Below, one piece after another: positions 25,488-34,246 of a stretch of 64,000 nt of DNA. Source of the stretch: Rhodococcus sp. X156 (GTDB lineage: Bacteria; Actinomycetota; Actinomycetes; Mycobacteriales; Mycobacteriaceae); NCBI RefSeq assembly GCF_004006015.1, contig NZ_CP034766.1, positions 3,133,001 through 3,197,000 on the forward strand. The letters are read 5' to 3'. Every line of letters starts with the position of its first letter. Positions within the stretch are counted from its first letter, which is position 1. The translations under genes were made by a program, and so were the position numbers. A model generated the notes under the pieces. It saw only the letters and a program-made list of their open reading frames with translations, was not told where the DNA came from and ran no database searches.

Positions 25488-27079
25488 GCTGACGCCTCCT
25501 CGGCGGTCGGGACCGGCTGCGCGGGTGCAGCTGTGGACGGCCCAGCGGTGGAGCTGACGGCGGCGCGGCGGGTGTAGCGGTAGGCGTCCAGGTCGAAGCT
25601 CTTGGTGGCCTTGCGGAAGGCGAAGGTGAAGTCCGGCCACAGGGTGGTGTTGTTGCCGTGCGCGTCGAGGTACCAGCTGGCGCACCCACCGCGCATCCAC
25701 ACCGTGGGGTCGAGCTTGCGCTGCAGCATGGCGTTGTACTCCTGCTGCACCTCCGGGCGGACCTCGACGGTCGCGATGCGCTCCCGCGCCACGGTGTCCA
25801 CCGCGTCCAGCACGTAGCTCAGCTGCGACTCGATCATGTAGACCATCGAGGTGTGCCCGAGGCCGGTGTTGGGTCCGACCAGGAAGAACATGTTGGGGAA
25901 GCCGGTGACGGCCGAGCCCTTGTAGGCCTGCATGCCGCGCTCGGCGAAGTGCTCGGCCAGCGTGCGCCCGTCGGCTCCGACGATGGTCTCGTAGGTGGGT
26001 GAGTCGGTGACGTGGAAGCCGGTGGCCACCACGATGGCGTCCACCTCGCGCACGGTGCCGTCCTTGGTGACCACCGCGTTGCTGGTGACCTTGTCGATGC
26101 CGTCGGTGACCAGGTCGACGTTGTCGCGCTGCAGGGCCGGGTACCAGTTGTTGGAGATGAGCATCCGCTTGCAGCCGATGCGCCAGGTGGGCGTGACCTT
26201 CTTGCGCAGCTCGGCGTCGGGCACCTGCTGGGCCATGTGCTTCGAGGCCACGCGCTGCAGGATGCGGGTGAGGCGCGGGTCCTTGGCCAGTGCCACCACC
26301 TGGGTCTCGCGCATCGCGTAGATCAGGCCGCGGGAGAGCTTCTGGAAGCCGGGCACGTGCCGGAACGCGAAGCGCTCCACCCTGGTGTACTCGCGGTCGA
26401 ACCGGGGCAGGATCCACGGGGCGGTGCGCTGGTAGACGTCCATGTGGGCCACCTGCGGCGCGACGGCGGGCACGATCTGGATGCCCGAGGCGCCGGTGCC
26501 GATCACCGCCACCCGCTTGCCGGTGAGGTCGGAGTCGTGGTTCCAGCGAGCGGAGTGGAAGATCTCGCCGGTGAAGTCCTCGATGCCGGCGATGTTGGGC
26601 AGCGCGGGCTCGCACAGCGCGCCGACCGCGCTGATGACGGTGGCCGCCGACCAGCGGCCCTTGGACGTCTGCACGTCCCAGCGCTGCGTCTGGCTGTTCC
26701 AGCGGGCGGACTCCATCTCGCAGCCGAAGACGTGCTTGTCCAGCACGTCGTAGCGGCGCGCGGTCTGCTCCAGGTAGTCCTGGATCTCCGCCTGCCGGGA
26801 GAAGCTGCGGCTCCACTCCGGGTTGAGCGCGAAGGAGTACGAGTACAGGTGCGAGGGCACGTCGCAGGCAGCACCGGGGTAGGTGTTGTCGCGCCAGGTG
26901 CCGCCGACGTCGGCGCCACGCTCGATCACCACGTAGTTGTTCTTGCCCGCCTGGGTGAGCTTGATGGCGGCACCGAGACCGGAGAACCCGCTGCCGATGA
27001 TGAGCACGTCGACCTGCTTCGCCTGGGACGGCGCGCGGTCCTGCGCGGGCGTCGCGGCTGCGTCTGTGGCTGTTGTCAT
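25484..27079 (-). CDS. flavin-containing/Baeyer-Villiger-type monooxygenase
   Basis: 531-residue FAD/NADPH monooxygenase. FAD motif IIGSGFSGLGAAIKL near the N-terminus, the Baeyer-Villiger fingerprint FTGEIFHSARWN, the NADPH motif IGTGASGIQIVP, and the C-terminal family segment FFLVGPNTGLGHTSMVYMIE. Similar in layout to MymA (Rv3083) and EthA. ATG at 27079. First gene of an operon with the SDR and probably the enoyl-CoA hydratase; divergent TetR gene 68 bases away with operator-like repeats between. It would insert oxygen into ketones or oxidise heteroatoms; substrate not known. Confidence 0.92.
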   Translation of the reverse strand: MTTATDAAATPAQDRAPSQAKQVDVLIIGSGFSGLGAAIKLTQAGKNNYVVIERGADVGGTWRDNTYPGAACDVPSHLYSYSFALNPEWSRSFSRQAEIQDYLEQTARRYDVLDKHVFGCEMESARWNSQTQRWDVQTSKGRWSAATVISAVGALCEPALPNIAGIEDFTGEIFHSARWNHDSDLTGKRVAVIGTGASGIQIVPAVAPQVAHMDVYQRTAPWILPRFDREYTRVERFAFRHVPGFQKLSRGLIYAMRETQVVALAKDPRLTRILQRVASKHMAQQVPDAELRKKVTPTWRIGCKRMLISNNWYPALQRDNVDLVTDGIDKVTSNAVVTKDGTVREVDAIVVATGFHVTDSPTYETIVGADGRTLAEHFAERGMQAYKGSAVTGFPNMFFLVGPNTGLGHTSMVYMIESQLSYVLDAVDTVARERIATVEVRPEVQQEYNAMLQRKLDPTVWMRGGCASWYLDAHGNNTTLWPDFTFAFRKATKSFDLDAYRYTRRAAVSSTAGPSTAAPAQPVPTAEEASA

Positions 27080-27095
27080 GTGGCAACGGTAAACC

Positions 27096-27124
27096 ACTGT
27101 TGAACGACGGTCAATAACTGTTGA
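27096..27124. promoter_or_regulatory. operator-like repeats between monooxygenase and TetR genes
   Basis: ACTGTTGA occurs twice in direct orientation (27096-27103 and 27117-27124), 21 bases apart, i.e. two helical turns. Between them TTGA-N7-TCAA (27100-27114) forms an inverted repeat. The TetR promoter -10 (TAGGGT, 27136-27141) follows immediately, so a bound protein would block both directions. Confidence 0.55.
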
Positions 27125-27147
27125 GCAGGATTCAGTAGGGTGGTGGC

Positions 27148-27741
27148 GTGCCCACCGACAAGCGAACCCGGCTCAGCCCGGGAGCCCGCCGCGCCCAGCT
27201 CATCGCCCTCGGCGCGGAGATGCTGGCCGAGCGCCGCCTGGAGGAGGTGGGCGTGGAGGAGATCGCCGACCGGGCCGGGATCTCCCGAGGGCTGCTGTTC
27301 CACTACTTCGCCTCCAAGCAGGACTTCCACCTGGCCGTGGTGCGGGAGATGGCCGCCGCCATGCTGGAGCGCACCGCACCCGACCCGGCGCTGCCGCCGC
27401 TGGAGGCGCTGCACAGCTCGCTGTCGGCGTTCATCGACTTCGTCAGCGAGAACCGCAGCGGCTACGTGTCGCTGCTGCGCGGCGCGGCCAGCGGGGACGA
27501 GGCGATGCGTCAGGTCTTCGACGACACCCGGGCCGAGATGGCCAGCCGGACCCTCGCCCAGACGCCGGTGCTGGGCATCCCCGCCGGCCCACGCACCCGG
27601 CTGGCGGTGCGCGGCTGGATCGCCTTCACCGAGGAGGCGGTGATCAGCTGGTTGGCCGAGGACGACCTCTCCCGCGAGGAGCTGATCGACCTGATCAGCC
27701 AGGCACTGACCGCGCTGCTGCTCGGCGCCGCCCCGCAGTGA
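27148..27741 (+). CDS. TetR/AcrR family regulator
   Basis: 197-residue regulator with N-terminal helix-turn-helix EEVGVEEIADRAGISRGLLFHYFASKQDFHLAVV and a C-terminal ligand domain containing RGWIAFTEEAVISWLAEDDLSREEL. GTG start six bases after a TAGGGT -10, consistent with a leaderless mRNA. Divergent from the monooxygenase operon and likely its repressor. Confidence 0.9.
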   Translation: MPTDKRTRLSPGARRAQLIALGAEMLAERRLEEVGVEEIADRAGISRGLLFHYFASKQDFHLAVVREMAAAMLERTAPDPALPPLEALHSSLSAFIDFVSENRSGYVSLLRGAASGDEAMRQVFDDTRAEMASRTLAQTPVLGIPAGPRTRLAVRGWIAFTEEAVISWLAEDDLSREELIDLISQALTALLLGAAPQ

Positions 27742-27768
27742 GGCCCGCCCGCCTGCCGCCGGGCCGGC

Positions 27769-28749
27769 TCAGGCGGTGAGGCGCGCGGCGACGAGCTTGC
27801 TGGCCTGCTCGATGTAGTCGATGCCGGTCTGCCGGTCGGGCTGGTGCTGGGTGAACACCACGAGCAGGATCCGGTGCCCAGCCGCGGTGACCACGCCCAT
27901 GCTGGTCACCGCCCACTGGTTGTCGTCGTCGGAGTTGGGCAGCCAGCCGTTCTTCACCGCCGTGGTCGCCCCGGGATCGGCCGCCGCCGTCACCCCCCAG
28001 CGCTGGTCGGCTGCCACCGACTGCATGAGGCCCAGCGCGTACTCCCGGTTCTCGGTGTTGAGCACCGACGTGGAGGCGGTCAGCGCATCGAGCAGCGCGA
28101 CCTGGTCCTGGGCGCTGGTGGTGGTGAGTCCAAAGAAGCCGGAGGCACCGACCTCGGTGCTGCGCAGGCCCAGCCGCTTGCTCACCGTCGCGAGCCCCGG
28201 TCCGCCACCCAGGCGGTCGAAGAGGGTGGTCGCCGCGTCGTTGTCGCTGATGGTGATCATCCGCGTCGCCAGGTCCTCCTCGGACGCGCTCAGCGGCCGA
28301 CCGGCATCCTGCGCCTTGAGCAGCGTTCCGATGAGGATCTCCACCTTGACGGCGCTGGCGGTGACCATGCCGGCCGAGGCGCCGGTGACCACGCTCTGCC
28401 CGGTGCTCAGGTCCCGAGCGGCGATGGAGACGTCGGCCGAGCGCGTGATGCCGAAGGAGCGGTCGAGCTGGGCGAGCTGCGCCTGGAAGGCCGTCTCCGC
28501 CGCCTCGGTGCCGGAGGTGCCGGCGCGCTCGGCGGCGCGGGTGGTGGTCTCCGGAGTGCTCGTGGGGGGCGCGCTGGTCGGTGCGGCGGGGACCGGCGAG
28601 GCGGTGACGCTGGGTGCGACCAGGACGTCCTCGTCAGTGGTGCGGGCGACCGGACCACTGGACTGCGACAGCGCGGCGGAGCAACCCGTGGCGAGCAGCG
28701 GGAGGACGAGCGCGGCGACCACGGTCGCGCCGACGGAGCGTCGTGCCAT
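27769..28749 (-). CDS. lipoprotein serine hydrolase, class A beta-lactamase-like
   Basis: 326-residue secreted lipoprotein: signal peptide with lipobox LATGC (Cys about 23), a Thr/Pro/Ser-rich linker to about residue 80, then a penicillin-recognising serine hydrolase fold. Catalytic SAVK (S-x-x-K) and SDND (S-D-N) are present; the third motif is KNGW instead of KTG. The usual Glu166 omega-loop motif is not obvious, so beta-lactamase activity is uncertain; a penicillin-binding or esterase role is possible. Confidence 0.82.
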   Translation of the reverse strand: MARRSVGATVVAALVLPLLATGCSAALSQSSGPVARTTDEDVLVAPSVTASPVPAAPTSAPPTSTPETTTRAAERAGTSGTEAAETAFQAQLAQLDRSFGITRSADVSIAARDLSTGQSVVTGASAGMVTASAVKVEILIGTLLKAQDAGRPLSASEEDLATRMITISDNDAATTLFDRLGGGPGLATVSKRLGLRSTEVGASGFFGLTTTSAQDQVALLDALTASTSVLNTENREYALGLMQSVAADQRWGVTAAADPGATTAVKNGWLPNSDDDNQWAVTSMGVVTAAGHRILLVVFTQHQPDRQTGIDYIEQASKLVAARLTA

Positions 28750-28862
28750 GCGTCCACTCCGTTCCGATCACCGGTTCCCTGCCGTCCTCTGCGGCGAGGA
28801 TATCGGGGGAACCTGCCCGAAGCCTGGCAGAGCTCGCGGGCCACGCCGGAGCGCGACCGTCC

Positions 28863-29645
28863 TCACACGAGCCCAGTGTCTCCGATCAGGTCACCAACGG
28901 CGAAGGTGATGCCCATGGCGGCTCCGCCACCGACCACCAGGCGGACCATCGCCGGCACGGCAGGGGCGCCGCCCAGCCGGGCGCTGATCCAGCCGGTGAT
29001 CGCCAGGGCCACCAGCACCACCACCACGGTGACCGGCACGCGCCAGGTCGCCGGTGGCAGCACGATGGCCAGCAGGGGCAGGATCGCGCCGAGGGTGAAC
29101 GACAGGCCCGACGCCCCCGCGGCGTGCCAGGGGTTGGCCAGCTCGTCGGGGTCGATGCCCAGCTCCACCTCCGCGTGCGCGCCCAGCGGGTCGCGCGCGG
29201 TGAGCTCCTTGGCCACCCGGTGGGCGGTCTCGTCGCTGATGCCCTTGGCCCGGTAGAACCCGGCCAGCTCCTCCAGCTCGGCCTGCGGCATCTCCGCCAG
29301 CTCCTGGCGCTCCCGGTCCAGCAGGGAGCGCTCGGTGTCGCGCTGGCTGCTCACCGATACGTACTCCCCCAGCGCCATGGACACCGCGCCGGAGACCAGG
29401 CCGGCCACACCGGCGGCGACGAGGGGGCCGCGGCTGGTCGCCGCCCCGGCCACACCCACCACCAGTCCCGCGGTGGAGACGATGCCGTCGTTGGCCCCCA
29501 GCACGCCGGCCCGCAGCCAGTTCAGCCGCGAGGAGAGCTGCCCGGGGCGGTGCGGCTCGCCGGAGTGCGCGTGGCTGCGGCGTCCGTGCGGCGCGGACGC
29601 ACCGCCGGCGGCGCCACGCGAGGGCCCGGGAGTCACCCCGTCCAC
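28863..29645 (-). CDS. VIT1/CCC1 family transporter
   Basis: 260-residue membrane protein of the vacuolar iron transporter family (Fe2+ or Mn2+ transport). A 45-residue His/Pro-rich soluble N-terminus precedes the first helix with the family signature LRAGVLGANDGIVSTAGLVVGVAGA and GAVSMALGEYVSVSSQRDTERSLL; three further helices fill the C-terminal half. The cytosolic acidic segment between (ELAEMPQAELEELAGFYRAKG) is the metal-binding region. Start GTG 29645 is provisional. Lies 50 bases after the EcfT gene. Confidence 0.9.
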   Translation of the reverse strand: MDGVTPGPSRGAAGGASAPHGRRSHAHSGEPHRPGQLSSRLNWLRAGVLGANDGIVSTAGLVVGVAGAATSRGPLVAAGVAGLVSGAVSMALGEYVSVSSQRDTERSLLDRERQELAEMPQAELEELAGFYRAKGISDETAHRVAKELTARDPLGAHAEVELGIDPDELANPWHAAGASGLSFTLGAILPLLAIVLPPATWRVPVTVVVVLVALAITGWISARLGGAPAVPAMVRLVVGGGAAMGITFAVGDLIGDTGLV

Positions 29646-29695
29646 GGTAGGCAGCGGCCGGGGACCCGACCAGCAAGGCGAGGCTTACCGGGCTG

Positions 29696-30478
29696 CTAGC
29701 CCAGCACCAGCACCGCGGCGCAGAACACGACCACGACCACCAGCGCTGCCACGTCGAGCAGCCCCAGACGGGCCTTCTGCGCGGTGAGCTGGCCGGTGCC
29801 GCCGCGGGCGGTCACCGCATCGCCCAGCTCGGCGGCGCGGCGCAGCGAGACCGCCATGGCCGCGCTGAGCATGTCCAGCCCCTCCGTCATCAGCTGGTCC
29901 AGCGACCGCCTGCGCCGTCCCTCGGGCACCGGGCGCAGCCGCTGGGCTGCCCGCAGCACCGACCACTCCTCGGCGAACAGCGGCACCGCCCGCAGGCACA
30001 GCCCCACGGTCACCGCCCACTCCTCCACCGGCAGCCGCAACCACTTCAGCGGGCGGGTCAGCCGGGCGAACGCCGGGGCGATGTCGCCCATGGGCGTGGT
30101 GAGCCCGACCATCAGGGAGATCCCCAGCAGGACGAAGGCCAGCACGGTGACGCGCACGTAGATCAGCAGGGCGCCGAGACCGACGGTGACCGGCCCGAGC
30201 GTCACCTCCGGGGTTCCGCCGGCGGGCACGTTCAGCAGCGCGCCCAGCCCCAGTGCCAGCCAGAACCACCACGGCACGTGCGGCAGCACGGCGCGCGGAA
30301 CTCGGGCGACCGCGATGAGCACGGCCAGCAGCACGGCGGTGGCCCCGAGCGCCGGCCAGGACGGCACGAAGGTGAGGGTGAGGCCGATCAGGACGACGCA
30401 CACCAGCTTGGTGCCCGCCCACAGCCGGTGGACCACGGTGTTGCCGGGCACCTGCCGCAGCAGCGTGGGTGAGCTCAT
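29696..30478 (-). CDS. energy-coupling factor transporter transmembrane protein EcfT
   Basis: 260-residue membrane subunit of an ECF-type vitamin or metal importer (Rv2325c-like). Five hydrophobic helices, and two Ala-Arg-Gly-type coupling motifs: the second is visible as AELGDAVTARGGTG, the first region as LCLRAVPLFAEEW. Start ATG overlaps the stop of the fused EcfA gene (ATGA). The substrate-binding component is fused to the ATPases next door, see that entry. Confidence 0.88.
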   Translation of the reverse strand: MSSPTLLRQVPGNTVVHRLWAGTKLVCVVLIGLTLTFVPSWPALGATAVLLAVLIAVARVPRAVLPHVPWWFWLALGLGALLNVPAGGTPEVTLGPVTVGLGALLIYVRVTVLAFVLLGISLMVGLTTPMGDIAPAFARLTRPLKWLRLPVEEWAVTVGLCLRAVPLFAEEWSVLRAAQRLRPVPEGRRRRSLDQLMTEGLDMLSAAMAVSLRRAAELGDAVTARGGTGQLTAQKARLGLLDVAALVVVVVFCAAVLVLG

Positions 30479-32541
30479 CGCCGGGCCTCCCCGAGCACCG
30501 GGCGGGGCTCGTCGCTGAGCCGGCCGCGGTGCAGCCGCACGGTGCGCGAGCACACCGCCTCCATGCCGTCGAGGTCGTGGGAGATGACCACCACGGTGAG
30601 CCCAGCCTCGCGGCGCAGCCGGGCGAGCAGCTCCACCAGGCCGCGCTGGCTGGGCACGTCCAGGCCGGCCAGCGGCTCGTCCAGGACGAGGACCCGGGGG
30701 CGGTTGGCGAGCAGGCCGGCCAGCGCGACCCGCCGCAGCTGCCCACCGCTGAGCTGGTCCACCGGTCGGGCGGTGAGCAGCGGGTCCAGGCCCACTGCCG
30801 CCAGCGCCTCGCCCACGGCGGACCAGTCGGGGTGGCTCTCGGTGCCCGTGGCGGCAGCGACGTCGGCACCCACGGTCGGGCGCAGCACCTGCAGCCGGGC
30901 GTGCTGGAACGCCAGGGCGACCGCGCCGACCTGCTCGTGCACCGGCCGGCCGTCGAGCAGGCACTGCCCGGCGGTGGGCTGCACCAGCCCGGCCAGCACC
31001 CAGGCCAGGGTGGACTTGCCGGAGCCGTTGCCGCCGACCACCAGCACCCCCTCGCCCTCGCGCACGGTGAGGTCGACCTCCGCCAGCCCACGCTGCGCCC
31101 AGGGGGAGCTGACGTCGTAGGTGTGGCTGACGCCGCGCAGCTGCAGCAGGGGCCGGCCGGTGGCCGGCGGCGCGGGTGTCAGCGCGGGGCGGGCTCCCTC
31201 GCTGAGCCAGGCGGCGGGGGCGTCCACCACCCGGCCCTGCACCAGGTGCACCACGTGGTCGGCGCCCACCGTGTCGGCGGCGCGGTGGGTGACGTGCACG
31301 ACGGCGATGCCGTGGGTGTGGGCGAGCTCGCCGAGCAGCGCCACCAGCTGCTGCCGGCCCTCGGCGTCGACCATGGCGGTGGACTCGTCGGAGAGCAGCA
31401 GCGCGGGCCGGCGGGCCAGCGCGGCGGCCACGGCGAGTCGTTGCAGCTCCCCGCCGGAGAGGGTGCTGGTGTCGCGGTCGCCCATGCCCGCCAGGCCCAC
31501 CGTGCGCAGCAACCCGTCGACGTCCACCGCGGTGCCCTCCGGCAGGCCCCACACCACGTCGTCGGCCACCCGCACGCCCAGGATCTGGCTCTCCGGGCGC
31601 TGCAGGATCATCGCGGTGCCGCCGTGGGCGCCCAGCCCGCTGCTGCCCGGCCGCAGCACGGCGCCGTGGCTGGGCGCGCGGCCCGCCAGCAGACGCAGCA
31701 GGGTGGACTTGCCCGAGCCGTTGGCGCCGACCACGGCCACCAGCTCACCCGGGCGGACGGTCAGGTCGACGTCGGTGAGCACGGCGCGCTCGGTGCCGGG
31801 GTAGGTGAACCCGACGCGCTCCAGCGACACCGGTACCGGTGCCACCGTGTCGTCGCCGGGCTGCTGTCCGGTGGCCGGACCCTGCAGCGGGTCGGGCGCC
31901 GCGGCCAGCTCCATCCGGTGCACCACCGCGCCCAGCAGCGACCAGGTGACCCAGGTGCCGAACGCCAGGCTCACCCCGACGACGGCGGGCACGGTGAGCC
32001 ACCAGTAGTCGATCATCGTCTGGGTGCGGGCGTCGACGTCGGCGGCGAGGTCGGCGAACGGGGCGAACCCGGCCAGCATCTCCATCGCCCCGTGCACGCT
32101 GTTGGCCACCGAGTCCAGCACCAGCTGCCTGGTCTGGCTGAACAGCAGCAGCAGCAGGTCCACCAGCACGCCCAGCACCGGCACCGCGAGGAGGACGTAG
32201 AGGGCGGCGGTGAACCCACCGCGACCGCGACGGCGGACGTCGCCGACGAGCCCGCCCAGCAGCACGCCTGCCCACACCCCGGCCAGCGCGCCCGTGCCCG
32301 CCAGCGCGAAGGCCACCACGGTGGCGGCGACGGAGGCGCCCAGCAGCGCGCGGAGGCGGTGGCGGTAGGCCACCAGGCCCATCGGGACGGCGCCGACGAA
32401 GGTGAGGGCGCTGGCCGCCGGGATCACCGTGGCCAGCACTCCGAGCCCAGCCGTCATGGCCGCCATCACGCCTGCGGTGGCCAGCTCCACCGGCTGCAGC
32501 GCGCCTCGCGGTTGCCTCGGGTGGGACCGGGATTCCAACAC
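30475..32541 (-). CDS. ECF transporter fusion: S-like membrane domain plus two EcfA ATPases
   Basis: 688-residue three-part protein. Residues about 18-215 are an integral membrane region with five to six helices that resembles an S-component (substrate-binding, DUF2232/YbaF-like). Residues about 237-445 are the first ATPase (Walker A GANGSGKST 272-280, signature LSGGELQ, Walker B LLLSDEST). Residues about 466-680 are the second (Walker A GGNGSGKST 503-511, LSGGQLRRVALAGLL, VLVLDEPLAG). A Pro/Ala-rich linker joins them. With the coupled EcfT it makes a whole ECF importer from two genes, as in Rv2325c-Rv2326c. Substrate not identifiable. Confidence 0.88.
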   Translation of the reverse strand: MLESRSHPRQPRGALQPVELATAGVMAAMTAGLGVLATVIPAASALTFVGAVPMGLVAYRHRLRALLGASVAATVVAFALAGTGALAGVWAGVLLGGLVGDVRRRGRGGFTAALYVLLAVPVLGVLVDLLLLLFSQTRQLVLDSVANSVHGAMEMLAGFAPFADLAADVDARTQTMIDYWWLTVPAVVGVSLAFGTWVTWSLLGAVVHRMELAAAPDPLQGPATGQQPGDDTVAPVPVSLERVGFTYPGTERAVLTDVDLTVRPGELVAVVGANGSGKSTLLRLLAGRAPSHGAVLRPGSSGLGAHGGTAMILQRPESQILGVRVADDVVWGLPEGTAVDVDGLLRTVGLAGMGDRDTSTLSGGELQRLAVAAALARRPALLLSDESTAMVDAEGRQQLVALLGELAHTHGIAVVHVTHRAADTVGADHVVHLVQGRVVDAPAAWLSEGARPALTPAPPATGRPLLQLRGVSHTYDVSSPWAQRGLAEVDLTVREGEGVLVVGGNGSGKSTLAWVLAGLVQPTAGQCLLDGRPVHEQVGAVALAFQHARLQVLRPTVGADVAAATGTESHPDWSAVGEALAAVGLDPLLTARPVDQLSGGQLRRVALAGLLANRPRVLVLDEPLAGLDVPSQRGLVELLARLRREAGLTVVVISHDLDGMEAVCSRTVRLHRGRLSDEPRPVLGEARR

Positions 32542-32660
32542 GTCGCCAAGTCTGCCATCGCCGCCTTACAGCCAACTGAGCCCCGGCTGTTCCGCAGTCC
32601 TGTCCACGGAGCCCGTCGCGGCGCAGAATCGAGACCACCCCGTCGACCACAGGAGCCTCG

Positions 32661-33140
32661 TTGACCACACCACGCACCACTCCCGCCTCGCCGCGCGTCG
32701 TCGTGGGCATCGACGGATCAGCGCCGTCGGAGCAGGCCCTGCGGTGGGCCCGCTTCCTGGCCGACACCACCGGTGCCGGGGTGGAGGCAGTGGCGGTGTG
32801 GCGGGCGCCCTCCACCTACGGCTGGGCCGGCATCAGCCGACCGGAGATCACCCTGGGGTGGGACCCCGCGGCCGACGCACACCGACTCGTGGTGGAGACG
32901 GTGCAGAAGGTGTTCGGCACGCCCACCTTCCCCGGCCTGACCGTCACGGTGCGCGAGGGCAACACCGTCGAGGTTCTGCTGGAGCTGAGCGGCGAGGCCC
33001 AGGTGCTGGTGGTGGGCAGCCGGGGGCGGGGCGGGTTCAGTGGCATGCTGCTCGGCTCGGTCAGCGCCGCCTGCGCCGAGCACGCCACCTGCCCGGTGAT
33101 GGTGGTGCACGGAACCACCCCGCCCCCGCCGCGTCCGTGA
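32661..33140 (+). CDS. universal stress protein family
   Basis: 159-residue UspA-fold protein. Nucleotide-binding marks: VVVGIDGSAPSEQALRWA at the start and VVGSRGRGGFSGMLLGSVSAACAEHATCPVMVV (G-2x-G-9x-G-S type) at the end, indicating an ATP-binding Usp. TTG start supported by AGGAG six bases upstream; no ATG fits. Divergent from the ECF operon. Confidence 0.9.
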   Translation: MTTPRTTPASPRVVVGIDGSAPSEQALRWARFLADTTGAGVEAVAVWRAPSTYGWAGISRPEITLGWDPAADAHRLVVETVQKVFGTPTFPGLTVTVREGNTVEVLLELSGEAQVLVVGSRGRGGFSGMLLGSVSAACAEHATCPVMVVHGTTPPPPRP

Positions 33141-33179
33141 GCTGAGTGCCCATACGAGTCGCGGTGGCAGGTCAGACCC

Positions 33180-34058
33180 TCAGGCCGCCCAGTAGCCGAG
33201 CATGGGCTCGGTGCCGACCAGCTCTGAGCCCTGGTAGATAGTGAGCGCCGAAGAGGACAGCACGTAGCGACCGCCACCGTTGTCGGCGACGAACCCGTCT
33301 CCAGAGGGGACGGGATCGTCGATCTCGATGGCGGACAGGTCCCGCAGGCGCATCCCCTTGTAGTAGTAGCGGCCCGCCCCGGTGAGGCACACGACCACCT
33401 CCGAGCTCGGGGTGTAGCCGATGGCCACGGCTGGGTCGGAGGCGTTGCACCGCGCTCCCCGCTCGGCGAAGCCCTGTCGGTCCGCCCCGGCCAGCGTGGG
33501 CTCCCCCGTCGAGGGGGCAGTGCTCGTCGAGGGGGCAGTGCTCGTCGGCGCCGCCGTGCTGGTGAGGACCCGTCGGCTCGTCGGCGGTGGCGCGTAGGTG
33601 GTCGTGGCGTCCGAAGGTGCGGAGTACCTGGGCTGGGCGGCGTAGCTGGGTGCGGCCCCGCCGGTTGCACTGGAGTACTGCTGGTATGCCGACGAGGTGT
33701 CGTCGCTGGCGAACGGCGCGAGAACCACCAGCAGCACGGCGATGGCCACGGCCAGGACCGCCAGCTCCAGGTAGCCGATGATCAGCCCGGCCAGCGCCAT
33801 GCCCTCGCCGCGCTCACCGGTCCGTCGGATCTGCCGGCGAGCGACGTGGCCGAAGATCACGGCGAAGGGTGCACCCGTGCCCGCTACCAGGCTGAGCACC
33901 AGCGACGCGATCGCCATGCCGTTGGTCGGCGGCAGTAGAACCACCGACGAGCCGTACGGGTCGGGCCGGTAGCGGCCGGATTCATCCCCCTGGTGCTCGG
34001 CTTCTCGGTGGTCGTCCGACTGGCGGTCGTCCAGGCGCGGATCACGGTCGTCGTTCAT
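33180..34058 (-). CDS. DUF4190 domain-containing membrane protein
   Basis: 292-residue protein with a hydrophilic N-terminus, then a two-helix DUF4190 region (AIASLVLSLVAGTGAPFAVIFGHVARRQIRRTGERGEGMALAGLIIGYLEL..). A Ser/Thr/Pro/Ala-rich stalk (about 145-205) leads to a folded extracellular C-terminus of about 85 residues that carries two Cys (ERGARCNAS and VVVCLTG), possibly a disulfide. Function unknown. The C-terminal domain could sense or bind something at the cell surface. ATG 34058. Confidence 0.75.
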   Translation of the reverse strand: MNDDRDPRLDDRQSDDHREAEHQGDESGRYRPDPYGSSVVLLPPTNGMAIASLVLSLVAGTGAPFAVIFGHVARRQIRRTGERGEGMALAGLIIGYLELAVLAVAIAVLLVVLAPFASDDTSSAYQQYSSATGGAAPSYAAQPRYSAPSDATTTYAPPPTSRRVLTSTAAPTSTAPSTSTAPSTGEPTLAGADRQGFAERGARCNASDPAVAIGYTPSSEVVVCLTGAGRYYYKGMRLRDLSAIEIDDPVPSGDGFVADNGGGRYVLSSSALTIYQGSELVGTEPMLGYWAA

Positions 34059-34213
34059 CAAGCCCCCCGGGTTCGCGGACCGCCCAGCCCCTCGTAGACA
34101 CCTGAGTCAGCACCGCCGCGCCAGCCTAGAGCCCCGCTGGGCCGCGAGGGCGTTGGGGCACAAGCGAACACCCGGCGGCAGCACCGGGAGCCGCACCCCC
34201 GCCCCCTCGCTAC

Positions 34214-34229
34214 AGTGACTCATGTCACT
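34214..34229. promoter_or_regulatory. 16-bp palindrome before the esterase gene
   Basis: AGTGACTCATGTCACT has perfect 6-bp arms around TCAT, directly followed by a -10-like TAGATA and the GGGAGG ribosome site of the esterase gene. Position over the core promoter suggests a repressor operator; no regulator gene is adjacent except across the divergent DUF4190 gene. Confidence 0.5.
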
Positions 34230-34246
34230 AGATACGGGAGGCAGCG

